The notes: generated by a model from the sequence alone, not told the origin. Numbered from the stretch's first letter, positions 16,815-25,036 are shown. The stretch is DNA of 55,175 nt from Pseudomonadota bacterium (GCA_021300175.1 JAJTIC010000030.1:1-55175); one strand, 5' to 3'. Translations and numbers: made by a program.

Positions 16815-17714
16815 CTAGTAATGCCAAGGGAATTTGCCGAAATTTTTATCGCGCTTTTCGAGGAAAGAATCTCGCCCCTCTTGCGCTTCTTCTGTCCCAT
16901 AAGCCAGTCTTGTCGCTTCACCCGCAAACAGCTGCTGCCCCACAAGACCATCATCAATCAAATTAAATCCAAATTTCAGCATACGCATCGCTGTGGGACT
17001 CTTTGAGTTCATTTCTTGCGCCCACTTCAAAGCTTCTTCTTCAAGCTGCTCATGGGGAACGACAGCATTCACCATCCCCATTTCAAAAGCTTCTTGAGCT
17101 GAATAATTTCGTCCTAAAAAGAAAATTTCACGAGCGCGTTTTTGGCCCACCTGTCTTGCGAGATAAGCTGACCCGTAACCTGAATCAAAGCTCGCCACAT
17201 CAGGATCTGTCTGCTTGAACACAGCATGTTCTCGGCTGGCCAGAGTGAGATCACACACGACATGCAAGGAGTGCCCACCACCCACCGCCCAACCAGGCAC
17301 AACTGCCATCACCACTTTGGGCATAAATCGAATCAGTCTTTGCACTTCTAAAATATGTAAACGTCCAAGCCTTGCAAGATCGGCTTTGTTTTTAGCTTCA
17401 GCGCTTTCGTATTTATAACCATCTTTGCCGCGAATCCGCTGATCTCCCCCCGAGCAGAATGCCCAGCCCCCATCTTTCGGCGAGGGTCCGTTGCCTGTGA
17501 TCAGCACCACTCCCACATCAGCGGTGGTTCGCGCGTGCTCAAGAGCCAGGTAGAGTTCATCCACGGTTTTGGGACGGAAGGCATTTCTGACTTCAGGTCG
17601 ATTAAAAGCAATGCGCACAGTGCCCTGATCCACCGCGCGGTGATAAGTGATATCTTCAAATTTAAAATCAGATACTTCGCGCCATCTTTGGGGATTGAAG
17701 AGAGGTGAAATCAT
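16815..17714 (-). CDS. menB: 1,4-Dihydroxy-2-naphthoyl-CoA synthase
   Basis: A 299-residue crotonase-fold enzyme that cyclises o-succinylbenzoyl-CoA. The start MISPLFNPQRWREV is typical of MenB, as is FCSGGDQRIRGKDGYK near residues 87-102, with the oxyanion-hole Gly and a lid. QTDPDVASFDSGYGSAYLAR near 168-187 carries the family active-site region. It overlaps the E2-like gene upstream by 4 bases (ATGA), placing it at the tail of the flagellar gene run, away from menA-menC-menE but on the same strand. Confidence 0.95.
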   Translation of the reverse strand: MISPLFNPQRWREVSDFKFEDITYHRAVDQGTVRIAFNRPEVRNAFRPKTVDELYLALEHARTTADVGVVLITGNGPSPKDGGWAFCSGGDQRIRGKDGYKYESAEAKNKADLARLGRLHILEVQRLIRFMPKVVMAVVPGWAVGGGHSLHVVCDLTLASREHAVFKQTDPDVASFDSGYGSAYLARQVGQKRAREIFFLGRNYSAQEAFEMGMVNAVVPHEQLEEEALKWAQEMNSKSPTAMRMLKFGFNLIDDGLVGQQLFAGEATRLAYGTEEAQEGRDSFLEKRDKNFGKFPWHY

Positions 17715-18562
17715 TTGAGAAAACTCCGAGGGTTCATCATTCGAGATTTAAAAACCTTAACCATCTCTGCAGCATGTACACCGTCCATCAATCGATGGTC
17801 AAATGTCACACCAATGCGCAATACCGGAGCCACGACCACTGTGTCATTTCTCACCCAGGGTCTCTTTTGGACTGAGCCCACCGCGAGCAGCATTGGACAA
17901 CGGGTGTAGGGAACCAACGGAGCAAAAGCCACGTCGACTCCATCGTTTTGTCCAGTCAGCGCACCCACGTTAGTGATCATCGCCGAACCAAAAGGATCCG
18001 TCGGAACACCTAAAATATGCAAAGGAAGTTTGAGATCATAACTCAAAAATGAAGAGAGCAGCAGCACCCATTTCATCAGGGGTTGAGGAACTTGGGAAAG
18101 AGTTCGAAAAGTCTTACCAAACTCTAAGTCCTGCCCAGATTTTGTTCGAGCAGTTTTCTCATTAAGCTCTTCTGCTAACTGGACAATAGATTTTTGGTCC
18201 ACTCTGCGAATGAGTGTCCCTGAAAGAGTGGCTTGCCCGGTTCGCTCAGGTCCCAAGCCTGGAATATTGACTTGAAAAAACAGATCCACATTTTTTCGTC
18301 GGTAAATTTGCCCCCAACGGAGAACGGAATTCACTTCAGGTCTGATCTTAAGAGTCTCTGCCAAAGCCCAGCCCACCAAATGAGTGACAGTGAGCTTCGT
18401 CGAATGAGTTTGATTTTGCTCTTCCAAGAAGCGCAGAGCTTCGGTCATTTCAATTTCAAGGATTCCGTAAACACTAGGGTCCCCTGCCGTCCACCAAGAT
18501 CCCAGAGCGACCTTTCTGAAGACAGAGGATTGCGGAGCTTTGGTGATCTCGAAATCGCTCAC
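17711..18562 (-). CDS. E2-type acyltransferase catalytic domain without lipoyl domain
   Basis: A 283-residue protein matching the catalytic core of 2-oxoacid dehydrogenase acyltransferases. The active-site signature FDHRLMDGVHAAEM has His256 and Asp260. GSAMITNVGALTG near 191-203 is another conserved stretch. There is no lipoyl domain and no E3-binding domain: the protein starts directly with the core. It therefore cannot act as a standard E2 and its acyl donor is unknown. It overlaps fliW upstream and menB downstream by 4 bases each. Similar stand-alone E2-core proteins exist, but I do not know a defined role. Confidence 0.82.
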   Translation of the reverse strand: MSDFEITKAPQSSVFRKVALGSWWTAGDPSVYGILEIEMTEALRFLEEQNQTHSTKLTVTHLVGWALAETLKIRPEVNSVLRWGQIYRRKNVDLFFQVNIPGLGPERTGQATLSGTLIRRVDQKSIVQLAEELNEKTARTKSGQDLEFGKTFRTLSQVPQPLMKWVLLLSSFLSYDLKLPLHILGVPTDPFGSAMITNVGALTGQNDGVDVAFAPLVPYTRCPMLLAVGSVQKRPWVRNDTVVVAPVLRIGVTFDHRLMDGVHAAEMVKVFKSRMMNPRSFLK

Positions 18563-19077
18563 ATTGTCTGTTCAGGTAAGCGAACAGCCACATCCAAAGA
18601 GTTGGATTGATCTTTGATGGATTTGGTCGGGTTCTGCACCACACGCTGTTGAAGTTTTGCAAAAATTGGCTCGCGAATCGCCAAAGCGTTGTCCTGGAGA
18701 ACACACTGACGGGCACTGCGAGTCTGCACGTTAATCACAATCGGCGCTTTCATATTTGCTGTCATCGCCGTTGGATCATCAGGGATGGTAACAATACAGA
18801 ACGTTCTTGCGCCCTGAGCTGATGTCATTTGCAAAGCTTCTAGATCAGACTTTGCCAGATTGATTCTGTAATTTTCAGCAAAAAGTTCTGGTTCCAAAAC
18901 GGGGAATGCAATGGCTGGTTCTTCACAGCTTTGCAACCAAGCAAAAATATCATCATTGGGGTCATCGAGCAGAACAAAATCACGGAGTTCAGCGAATCCG
19001 AGAATCCCTTCTGAAAAGCGAATCAGGTCTTCGGATTTAATTTCTATGAGTCCAAAACGCGTCGTCTGAATATTCAA
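18559..19077 (-). CDS. fliW: Flagellar assembly factor FliW
   Basis: A 172-residue protein that binds CsrA and flagellin. Free flagellin releases FliW from CsrA, which times flagellin translation. The opening NIQTTRFGLIEIKSEDLIRFSEGI and FAELRDFVLLDD are typical. I choose TTG 19077, preceded by GGGGGGA, over the earlier TTG 19089, since homologues begin at this point; the TTG start suggests low translation. The gene follows csrA with a 168-base gap containing an inverted repeat (19094-19107). It overlaps the E2-like gene by 4 bases. The C-terminal about 35 residues are less conserved in type. Confidence 0.92.
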   Translation of the reverse strand: MNIQTTRFGLIEIKSEDLIRFSEGILGFAELRDFVLLDDPNDDIFAWLQSCEEPAIAFPVLEPELFAENYRINLAKSDLEALQMTSAQGARTFCIVTIPDDPTAMTANMKAPIVINVQTRSARQCVLQDNALAIREPIFAKLQQRVVQNPTKSIKDQSNSLDVAVRLPEQTM

Positions 19078-19093
19078 GCTTCCCCCCAAGGCT

Positions 19094-19107
19094 TAGACCA
19101 AGGTCTA
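19094..19107. repeat. Perfect 6-2-6 inverted repeat before fliW
   Basis: TAGACC-AA-GGTCTA, 14 bases, lying 17-30 bases upstream of the chosen fliW start and just before its G-rich ribosome binding site. It may form a small hairpin in the leader or be a protein-binding site. A second short inverted repeat, CCTAA-TTAGG, lies near 19122-19136. Confidence 0.5.
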
Positions 19108-19245
19108 GAATATTATGATCCTAACGGAATTAGGATGCCCCTGAAGTGAAGACACAGCAAGACAAAAAAAAGGTCAATGAGGTGCGGCCCCATTTTTGGT
19201 AGCAGCAATGCGTCAAATGAAATGGACTACAATGAGAGATGAGAC

Positions 19246-19497
19246 TTAGTTAGAACCCGAAGTTTTCTTCTCCGGGCTTAAAAGTTTAGAAATAGCTCGA
19301 GTTTTCTCAGAGGAAACCTCAGCAGACTGTTTATTCGTATCTTGAATCGCCAAATAGACTTCTTCGCGATGGATCTTCGTCTCTTTTGGGGCTTCAATCC
19401 CCAGTCGGACTTGCTTGCCTTTGATCTGAACAACCCTAATTTTTATATGGTCATCAATGGCAATGCTCTCACCCAACTTCCGTGTAAGTACTAGCAT
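19246..19497 (-). CDS. csrA: Carbon storage regulator CsrA
   Basis: An 83-residue RNA-binding dimer that blocks or stabilises mRNAs at GGA sites. The core [20 protein letters not shown] at 1-20 and [19 protein letters not shown] near 30-48 are complete; the tail after residue 50 is longer and polar. The Gram-positive-style partner FliW is the next gene. Its own leader carries an AAGGAG Shine-Dalgarno 7 bases before the ATG and a near-consensus CsrA site just upstream, so self-repression is likely. Located 68 bases after flgL. Confidence 0.97.
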   Translation of the reverse strand: MLVLTRKLGESIAIDDHIKIRVVQIKGKQVRLGIEAPKETKIHREEVYLAIQDTNKQSAEVSSEKTRAISKLLSPEKKTSGSN

Positions 19498-19504
19498 GAA
19501 TTAG

Positions 19505-19524
19505 CTCCTTCTACATCCTTGTAA
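19505..19524 (-). promoter_or_regulatory. Probable CsrA autoregulatory site plus ribosome binding site of csrA
   Basis: On the minus strand, 19524-19513 reads TTACAAGGATGT, 11 of 12 matches to the CsrA consensus RUACARGGAUGU. The Shine-Dalgarno AAGGAG at 19510-19505 supplies a second GGA, 7 bases from the ATG. Two GGA sites, one over the ribosome binding site, is the arrangement seen in known CsrA-repressed leaders. Confidence 0.75.
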
Positions 19525-19561
19525 TAGCTATCGGTCGCCCTTCTTGGGAACTGTAGCTATT
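19523..19561 (-). promoter_or_regulatory. Hairpin in the csrA leader
   Basis: Inverted repeat AATAGCTA / TAGCTATT (8-bp stem, about 23-base loop) ending where the CsrA site begins. A second small CCC-GGG pairing is possible in the loop. It may present the CsrA site in single-stranded form or act as a weak attenuator between flgL and csrA. The same stretch holds a FliA-like TACAGTTC-N12-ACCGATAG. Confidence 0.45.
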
Positions 19562-19565
19562 ATTT

Positions 19566-20651
19566 TTAGCGTAGAAAGTCAAGTAAGCTCAAATTCATGA
19601 CTTTTCCGGACGTTTCGAGAGTTGCTTTGAGAGTGGAATCGGTTTTGTTCATATCAGACACAACTTGGAACAGATCGGCATCTTCCAGTTGAGAAGCCAC
19701 GACCTTTTGGTCCACTGTCGATTTTTGGAGGGAATCCGTAGCGGCGTTCAGAGAGGTCACCCGAGAGCCCACTGCCGCACGAGCATTCACGACTTGGTTC
19801 AAAGCCGCATCAATTCCATCAATCGCATCTTGAATCTCTTCTTTATCGTTGGTTCGAAGTGCAATCTCAAAATCTTTGAGTACACCAAGCACATCCACAC
19901 CTTTGCTTTTAGGTCCAGTCACAGACTCAAAAGTTTTCTGGTCTCTTGGGTTGGACGTCGCAGGACCTCGCAAAGGCAGTGGTTCACTTTCAAGTTCCTC
20001 GTTCTTTTGAGCTTTCACTCTATCCTCGAGGATCTTGTCTTTGAGCTCCTGGCTATTTCGTGGAACTCGACCTGAAACTTTAACAAGTCCATCTTCACTC
20101 AAGCCCTGGCCTAAAAACACTTTATCACCACTCACGTTCATGGCGACAAAAGCATCTTTATTGATATGAATTTTCATATCTCCATCGTCGCCGGTGTATT
20201 CACCTGAAATATCAAATGGCGGACTCGTTGTATTGAATCCCCCAAAGATGTAGCGATCCGCGAGCTTTCGATTTCCAATTTGTACCGCTTGGTTGTAGAT
20301 CTGCTCCACTTCCATGGCGACCACTCTTCGGGTATCTCCACTCGCCCCGGCATCTGAAGCTTGCTGAATCGCCAGCTCTTTTGCACGCATCAAGGACTCT
20401 GCAAGCTCAGACAAAGATTGATCCGTGAATTCAAGGAAGCTTCGCGCGTAATTGATGTTTTTGATGTACTGAGCAGCCCCGCGCTCTTCTGTCCTTGCGG
20501 TCAGAACACGGGCTGCAGCAGCGGGGTCATCTGAAGGCTTCGTGATCCGTTTTTGAGTCGCGGCTTTATTCTGCAAGTCACTCATTTCTCCACGATTGCT
20601 CTGGAGATTATTCACGACTTGAGTGTGCACCATCTTATCCGTGACTCTCAT
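19566..20651 (-). CDS. flgL: Flagellar hook-filament junction protein FlgL
   Basis: A 361-residue flagellin-like HAP3 protein exported through the flagellar secretion system. The N-terminal MRVTDKMVHTQVVNNLQSNR is typical of FlgL and related to flagellin helix D0. The C-terminal residues repeat this coil near VVSDMNKTDSTLKATLETSG. A middle region (residues 130-260) is charged and variable, as expected for the exposed D2. It follows flgK by 4 bases and precedes csrA by 68. Confidence 0.95.
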   Translation of the reverse strand: MRVTDKMVHTQVVNNLQSNRGEMSDLQNKAATQKRITKPSDDPAAAARVLTARTEERGAAQYIKNINYARSFLEFTDQSLSELAESLMRAKELAIQQASDAGASGDTRRVVAMEVEQIYNQAVQIGNRKLADRYIFGGFNTTSPPFDISGEYTGDDGDMKIHINKDAFVAMNVSGDKVFLGQGLSEDGLVKVSGRVPRNSQELKDKILEDRVKAQKNEELESEPLPLRGPATSNPRDQKTFESVTGPKSKGVDVLGVLKDFEIALRTNDKEEIQDAIDGIDAALNQVVNARAAVGSRVTSLNAATDSLQKSTVDQKVVASQLEDADLFQVVSDMNKTDSTLKATLETSGKVMNLSLLDFLR

Positions 20652-20655
20652 TTAA

Positions 20656-22071
20656 TTACATCCTCTTCAAACTCAAAACAGTTTCAAGCATTTCGTCAGC
20701 TGCTTTGATCACCCTTGCTGAAGCTTCGAAGGCTTTTTGAAATTCGATCATATTCGTGGTTTCTTCATCCAACGAAACTCCGCTAATGCTTTCTCGAATG
20801 TTACTCAATTGATTCAAAATATTTTGCTGGGACTCTTTCGTTTTCACAGCCCTTTGAGCCAAGACCCCCACACTTCCCACCTGTGAGTTGTAATAGTCAT
20901 CGATCGTCGCCGATCCACCATCCATCAGTGCTTTGTTTTGAATCTGAGAGATCACGTTAGCGACCGTATTATCACCAGCAGCTCCTGGTTTTGCTCCTGC
21001 CGCAATACGATTGACATCTAATGTGATAGACTCATTGAGCTTCATGTGTTTAGCAAAAGACTGTCCTGGAACTCGCTCAAATTGAAAGAGCTCTACGCCT
21101 TGCCGACCAGCTCGGTCAAAGCCCAGGGTGTGGGCCTTATTCACCTCTTCTGCGAGAGTCAAAGCCACACTGTCGATTTTCTCTTTCAGATCCTCGATCA
21201 CGTGGTCTCTGACAGAGATCGCTCCGCCGACAGTGCCACCTCTCACGCGATCCGTGATGTTAAAAGGTGTAGCCCCTGGAACTCCCGCATAAGTAAGCTC
21301 CATCCGCTCTGACACCGGATCTCTATACGTTCCAATCTCATAGGAATCATAGCCAGACACAAGAATGGCATTCCCTGCTGTCGAGACTGTCACCATTCCC
21401 TGAGAGCCTTCGGCAAATTTAATATCAATTTTTTCAGTCAGCTTCTTGAGAAGAAGATCGCGACGATCACGAGCATCGTTCGCTGGCATTCCTTGAATCT
21501 CAACTTGCGCGACCTTTTCATTGAGAGTAGCGACTTCTCTGACCATTTTGTTAACTTCATTGATTTCATTTCGAATTTGTTCATCAGCATCCTTTTGAGC
21601 GGCTTCGAGCTGATTAATAACCCTTTTGAAATCCATCACAAGGCCTTCCGAAGCTTCTTTCACCATCGTTCGAGATGTCGTGCTTTCCGGATTGTTCGAA
21701 AGTTCCCTGAAAGAATTAAAGAAATCAGTGATGTATTGATTCAAACCTTTATTCATTTGCTCGTTGAAGACTTGTTCGACTCTTTGAAGAGAGTCAGTTC
21801 GGCCCTGCTCAAATCCCAACTTTCCAGTTTCCCCTTGAATTTGCTTTTCCAACCAAGGGTTATTTGTGCGAGTGACCAAGGATGCTCTCGTCCCCATTCC
21901 AATCTGCAAATTGCCTTCACCAATGGGTTGAGCTGTAGTGAGCTCCACTCGCTGACGAGAATACCCTTCGGTGGCTTTGTTCGCGATGTTGTGAGAAACC
22001 GTTTGCAATGCCGACTGACTGTTCAGCATTGAACGTTTCCCGATATCCATCATCGAACTAATTTTAGACAT
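20656..22071 (-). CDS. flgK: Flagellar hook-associated protein FlgK
   Basis: A 471-residue HAP1 protein joining hook to filament. The N-terminal MLNSQSALQTVSHNIANKAT carries the axial NIAN motif of rod/hook proteins, and the C-terminal SGVSLDEETTNMIEFQKAFE is the other axial signature. It follows flgN by 44 bases and precedes flgL by 4. Length is normal to slightly short. Exported through the flagellar type III apparatus, with FlgN as its expected chaperone. Confidence 0.97.
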   Translation of the reverse strand: MSKISSMMDIGKRSMLNSQSALQTVSHNIANKATEGYSRQRVELTTAQPIGEGNLQIGMGTRASLVTRTNNPWLEKQIQGETGKLGFEQGRTDSLQRVEQVFNEQMNKGLNQYITDFFNSFRELSNNPESTTSRTMVKEASEGLVMDFKRVINQLEAAQKDADEQIRNEINEVNKMVREVATLNEKVAQVEIQGMPANDARDRRDLLLKKLTEKIDIKFAEGSQGMVTVSTAGNAILVSGYDSYEIGTYRDPVSERMELTYAGVPGATPFNITDRVRGGTVGGAISVRDHVIEDLKEKIDSVALTLAEEVNKAHTLGFDRAGRQGVELFQFERVPGQSFAKHMKLNESITLDVNRIAAGAKPGAAGDNTVANVISQIQNKALMDGGSATIDDYYNSQVGSVGVLAQRAVKTKESQQNILNQLSNIRESISGVSLDEETTNMIEFQKAFEASARVIKAADEMLETVLSLKRM

Positions 22072-22115
22072 ATCTCCCTCTCAGGCGAATCCTTCGCCCT
22101 CGGAGTTATTACCGA

Positions 22116-22619
22116 CTAAGCTTCTTTGGAAACAAAGTTTCCAGATCGGTCGGGACCTGTTGTCATCTTTCCTTGCTGACCATAGGTCTTCTTGCCACCT
22201 AATGTTTCTTTCACTTCGTTCAAAGCACCATGGATTGTTCTCAGTGCAGAGTTTGCGTACTCTTCGTTTTCTTTATTAAGGCTTGCGATTCGCCCCAACA
22301 GCATCTCGAGTGTTGAGTGCAGATTTCGCAGGCGATCGCCTTCAGGTCCTTGGCACTTACGAGCCAACTCAAGCAACCGTGGTGCATTCACATCCGCACC
22401 AATCGCTTGCGCGACCTCTTTAGCGTAACGCTCGCGAGCGGCATCTAAACTTCTGATCTTATAAATCAAAGCTTCTTTTGATTGATTATTTTCATTGAGT
22501 TTTTCAATGTCGGCAGCAATGAGAAGATCCTTTTCTTTACGAACAACATCGAGCAAAAGGCGATACTGCTTGACCAGATCTTCTAAGTTGTTAACAAGTT
22601 TAGCTGTGGAAACTTCCAT
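22116..22619 (-). CDS. flgN: Flagellar export chaperone FlgN
   Basis: A 167-residue, almost wholly helical protein: LVNNLEDLVKQYRLLLDVVR at 8-27 starts a long coiled coil, with LLGRIASLNKENEEYANSAL near 108-127. This size, shape and place next to flgM and flgK fit FlgN, which keeps FlgK and FlgL soluble before export. Sequence conservation of FlgN is low, so position carries much of the call. The tail (140-167) is basic and probably unstructured. Confidence 0.85.
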   Translation of the reverse strand: MEVSTAKLVNNLEDLVKQYRLLLDVVRKEKDLLIAADIEKLNENNQSKEALIYKIRSLDAARERYAKEVAQAIGADVNAPRLLELARKCQGPEGDRLRNLHSTLEMLLGRIASLNKENEEYANSALRTIHGALNEVKETLGGKKTYGQQGKMTTGPDRSGNFVSKEA

Positions 22620-22648
22620 GTTTCTCTCCGCTATTTTAAAAAATTAAA

Positions 22649-22969
22649 TTATCTCCACTGCATTTCTTCATCGACCATTTTGTCAGCAATATCCTTAGCG
22701 CTGACGTTATATTTACCTTCATCAATCATTTTCTGAAGGGCAGCCACACGATCTTCACGAACATCTGGAGTTTTCATTGCAATTTCTTTGGCTTTCTTAG
22801 CATCTTGAGCTCGCTGAGACACATTCACTGAAGAAGCGGTGGCCTCTTGAGCATTGAGCAGAGCATCGGCTTTCGCATTTCCTGCGGCTCCTGATTTCTT
22901 TGCGTCGTCAGATTTTTTGGTGTCAGAAACATTCAAATTCTGTCCGACTTTATTGTGAGTGATCTTCAT
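22649..22969 (-). CDS. flgM: Anti-sigma-28 factor FlgM
   Basis: A 106-residue protein. The C-terminal part, VREDRVAALQKMIDEGKYNVSA and then KDIADKMVDEE, is the FlgM sigma-28 binding region. The N-terminal 60 residues are low complexity (Ala, Lys, Asp) and likely disordered, as for FlgM. It holds FliA inactive until the hook is complete and FlgM is exported. It sits 50 bases after flgJ and 29 before flgN. Confidence 0.92.
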   Translation of the reverse strand: MKITHNKVGQNLNVSDTKKSDDAKKSGAAGNAKADALLNAQEATASSVNVSQRAQDAKKAKEIAMKTPDVREDRVAALQKMIDEGKYNVSAKDIADKMVDEEMQWR

Positions 22970-23019
22970 AGCGCCTCCTGCTTTTTCTTAGTGTATCATA
23001 GTGAGACGGCCCCACCAAA

Positions 23020-23742
23020 TCATTCTACCTCTGACTTCGGTCCAAGATTCAAGCTCCAAGTCAGAGTCTTTGAGTCGGGGGCCAAGACCCCAACCCTTTG
23101 TCCCGCTTGGATTTCCTGTCCATTTAAATTCGAGATGGGCTCTCCGCGGTACACAAACTGGCTCGTCAGTCCGTTGCTGTGTTCAATTCCTACTTTTGCA
23201 AAACCTTCGCCAAATCGCTCAGTGGTCCTTAAAACCCCAGACCAAGGGCTTTTGACTTCTTCTGTGCCCTCTTGGCCATGCTTTCGCTGAAATTCCACAG
23301 TGTATTTTTGTAAATCATTTGGACTCTGAGGCCCAACAACGCCTTGCTGGATAAAGCCTCTGAACTTCGATTTCTCGTCCATGGGCAGGGGACCTTGAGG
23401 TCTCATTGCAGGTGTTTTAATTCCGAGGGCTGGTCCATAGCGCTCAATGAGTTGCTGGTAAATCATGTCAGCGAGGCCGATACCGCCTTGCCCGCCCCAT
23501 TTTTCTACATACTCTTGATCGAGCTGTTCAGTGAAAATACTTTCTGCTTGATTCATGGGAAGCATGCCGCCATTTCCGATAGTGCCTCTCATCTGCTTGA
23601 CCATTTCCCGCAAGAACTGTTTCTCATAAAGTTCACCCACTTCGCGCAACTTTTGGTCTTGCTCTTGTGGAGTCGGCAAACGACGGAGCTGCTGAAACTT
23701 TTGAAGCGGCAAACCTGAGCCGCCGCCACCTACTGTGGACAT
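23020..23742 (-). CDS. flgJ: FlgJ-type rod-binding protein with a LytM-like C-terminal domain lacking metal ligands
   Basis: A 240-residue protein. Residues 25-105 match the FlgJ rod-cap domain (GELYEKQFLREMVKQMRGTI; SIFTEQLDQEYVEKW). Residues 155-238 resemble an M23/LytM fold (SPWSGVLRTTERFGEG, VGIEHSNGLTSQFVYRG, V.AGQRVGVL), but the HxxxD and HxH zinc ligands are absent; the last strand reads LTWSLNLG. There is no glucosaminidase domain. I choose ATG 23742, which has GGAG 6 bases upstream, over 23754. The protein would cap the rod without cutting peptidoglycan itself. Confidence 0.85.
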   Translation of the reverse strand: MSTVGGGGSGLPLQKFQQLRRLPTPQEQDQKLREVGELYEKQFLREMVKQMRGTIGNGGMLPMNQAESIFTEQLDQEYVEKWGGQGGIGLADMIYQQLIERYGPALGIKTPAMRPQGPLPMDEKSKFRGFIQQGVVGPQSPNDLQKYTVEFQRKHGQEGTEEVKSPWSGVLRTTERFGEGFAKVGIEHSNGLTSQFVYRGEPISNLNGQEIQAGQRVGVLAPDSKTLTWSLNLGPKSEVE

Positions 23743-24035
23743 GCTTCGCTCCATTTAAATTTTTCAACGAGAGAAAAAAGAAATTGGGGAGTTGAGTCAG
23801 AGTGCCTAGTGCATCCTGCACTGTCCTCTCTTAGCTTCGGCCTATCATCGCCAATCCTTGGCGTTTGCTGACCTATTGCCTCTGTTTCCTGCGAGAAACT
23901 TTTAGTTGAGATCCGTGACCGTCCTTGGTTTCCGACCTCTAACTCACCCTCCCCGCGCTGAAATCCCGTCCTTGGAACTCCAGCGGTTACTTTTATTCTA
24001 TGCGAAGCGGTGTCAATTCCATAATTAATTTTCAT
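23730..24035 (-). CDS. Uncertain 101-residue ORF between flgI and flgJ
   Basis: This frame begins at an ATG overlapping the flgI stop (ATGA) and fills the gap to flgJ, overlapping its start region by 13 bases. Context favours a gene, but the codon use is poor, with many AGG, AGA, CGG and ATA codons unlike neighbours, and the product (rich in Arg, Ser and Thr) has no recognisable fold. It may instead be a decayed gene or a non-coding spacer of about 280 bases. Confidence 0.35.
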   Translation of the reverse strand: MKINYGIDTASHRIKVTAGVPRTGFQRGEGELEVGNQGRSRISTKSFSQETEAIGQQTPRIGDDRPKLREDSAGCTRHSDSTPQFLFSLVEKFKWSEACPQ

Positions 24036-25036
24036 AAAACGTCGAGTTCCCCGTGCAAAGCTCCAGCTGCTTTTATCGACTGAAGTATTGAAATCAGGTC
24101 CTTCGGACTGACTCCCAATTTGTTCAGTGCTTGCACCAGCTCACCAACGCTGACACCTGTATCTAAGACAGCAACACGATCGCCACCGCCTTCTTCTTTT
24201 CCTTTTTTATCTCCGACTTTCACTGTGAGATTTCCGTGCGCAATGGCCACTCGAGATATTTTCACTTTATCTCCAATGATCACTGTTCCCGTTTTTTCAT
24301 TCACAATCACTCGCGCTTTAGAGTCAGGATTGATCTCAATGGCCTCGATCGTTGCCAGCAATTCCACACCGCGATTCTCATAAGCAAAAGGTGTCACGAT
24401 ATCAATGGTACCTGCATCTTTCGCTGAAGCATATTGGCCACCAAGCTCGCGATTGATCGTAAGCATCGTTCGAGCGGCTGTGATGAAATCAGGATTATGC
24501 AACGTCAGTCGAAACATTTTTCGAGACGCGAAATCCGCACCCACATCTTTCTCGATGATCGCACCATTGGGAATTCTTCCCACGGTCGAATGCGCGGCTT
24601 TTCCTTCGCCACCAATGATTATCGCCCCTTGAGCCACAGCGTACACCTCTTCATTCGCTGCACGCAGAGGCGTTTGGAGCAAAGTTCCGCCTTCCAGAGA
24701 ACTTGCATCTCCGAGAGCATTCACAGTGATGTCCAGAGGATTTCCGGATTTACCAAAGGCAGGCAGAGTCGCTGTCACAATCACGGCTGCTACATTTTTA
24801 CTTTCTACCGATTGAGTGTCGAGCTTCACACCGAGCTTGTCCAGCATGCGACCGACTGATTTCGACGTGAACTCGTTTTTCCCATCGCCTGTGCCCTTCA
24901 GTCCGACAACGATTCCGTAACCAATCAGTTGGTTTTCACGCACACCGCGAATACTGGCGATATCTTTCAATCGTGCCGCCGAAGCTTCAAGAGTGATGAC
25001 GTTTAGGATGAGTAGAGTCGAGAATATCTTCCTCAT
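24032..25036 (-). CDS. flgI: Flagellar P-ring protein FlgI
   Basis: A 334-residue periplasmic P-ring subunit. It has a signal peptide ending near ASA at residue 20, then the typical ARLKDIASIRGVRENQLIGYG and the IVVGLKGTGDGKNEFTSK stretch. The C-terminal SPKDLISILQSIKAAGALHG is conserved. It starts at the TAATG shared with flgH. It builds a bushing around the rod in the peptidoglycan layer with the help of FlgA, which lies upstream. Slightly short but within range. Confidence 0.97.
   Translation of the reverse strand: MRKIFSTLLILNVITLEASAARLKDIASIRGVRENQLIGYGIVVGLKGTGDGKNEFTSKSVGRMLDKLGVKLDTQSVESKNVAAVIVTATLPAFGKSGNPLDITVNALGDASSLEGGTLLQTPLRAANEEVYAVAQGAIIIGGEGKAAHSTVGRIPNGAIIEKDVGADFASRKMFRLTLHNPDFITAARTMLTINRELGGQYASAKDAGTIDIVTPFAYENRGVELLATIEAIEINPDSKARVIVNEKTGTVIIGDKVKISRVAIAHGNLTVKVGDKKGKEEGGGDRVAVLDTGVSVGELVQALNKLGVSPKDLISILQSIKAAGALHGELDVL

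Noticed and set aside
19110-19245. Possible small ORF (20 codons) between csrA and fliW
   Set aside because: No ribosome binding site and no conserved look.
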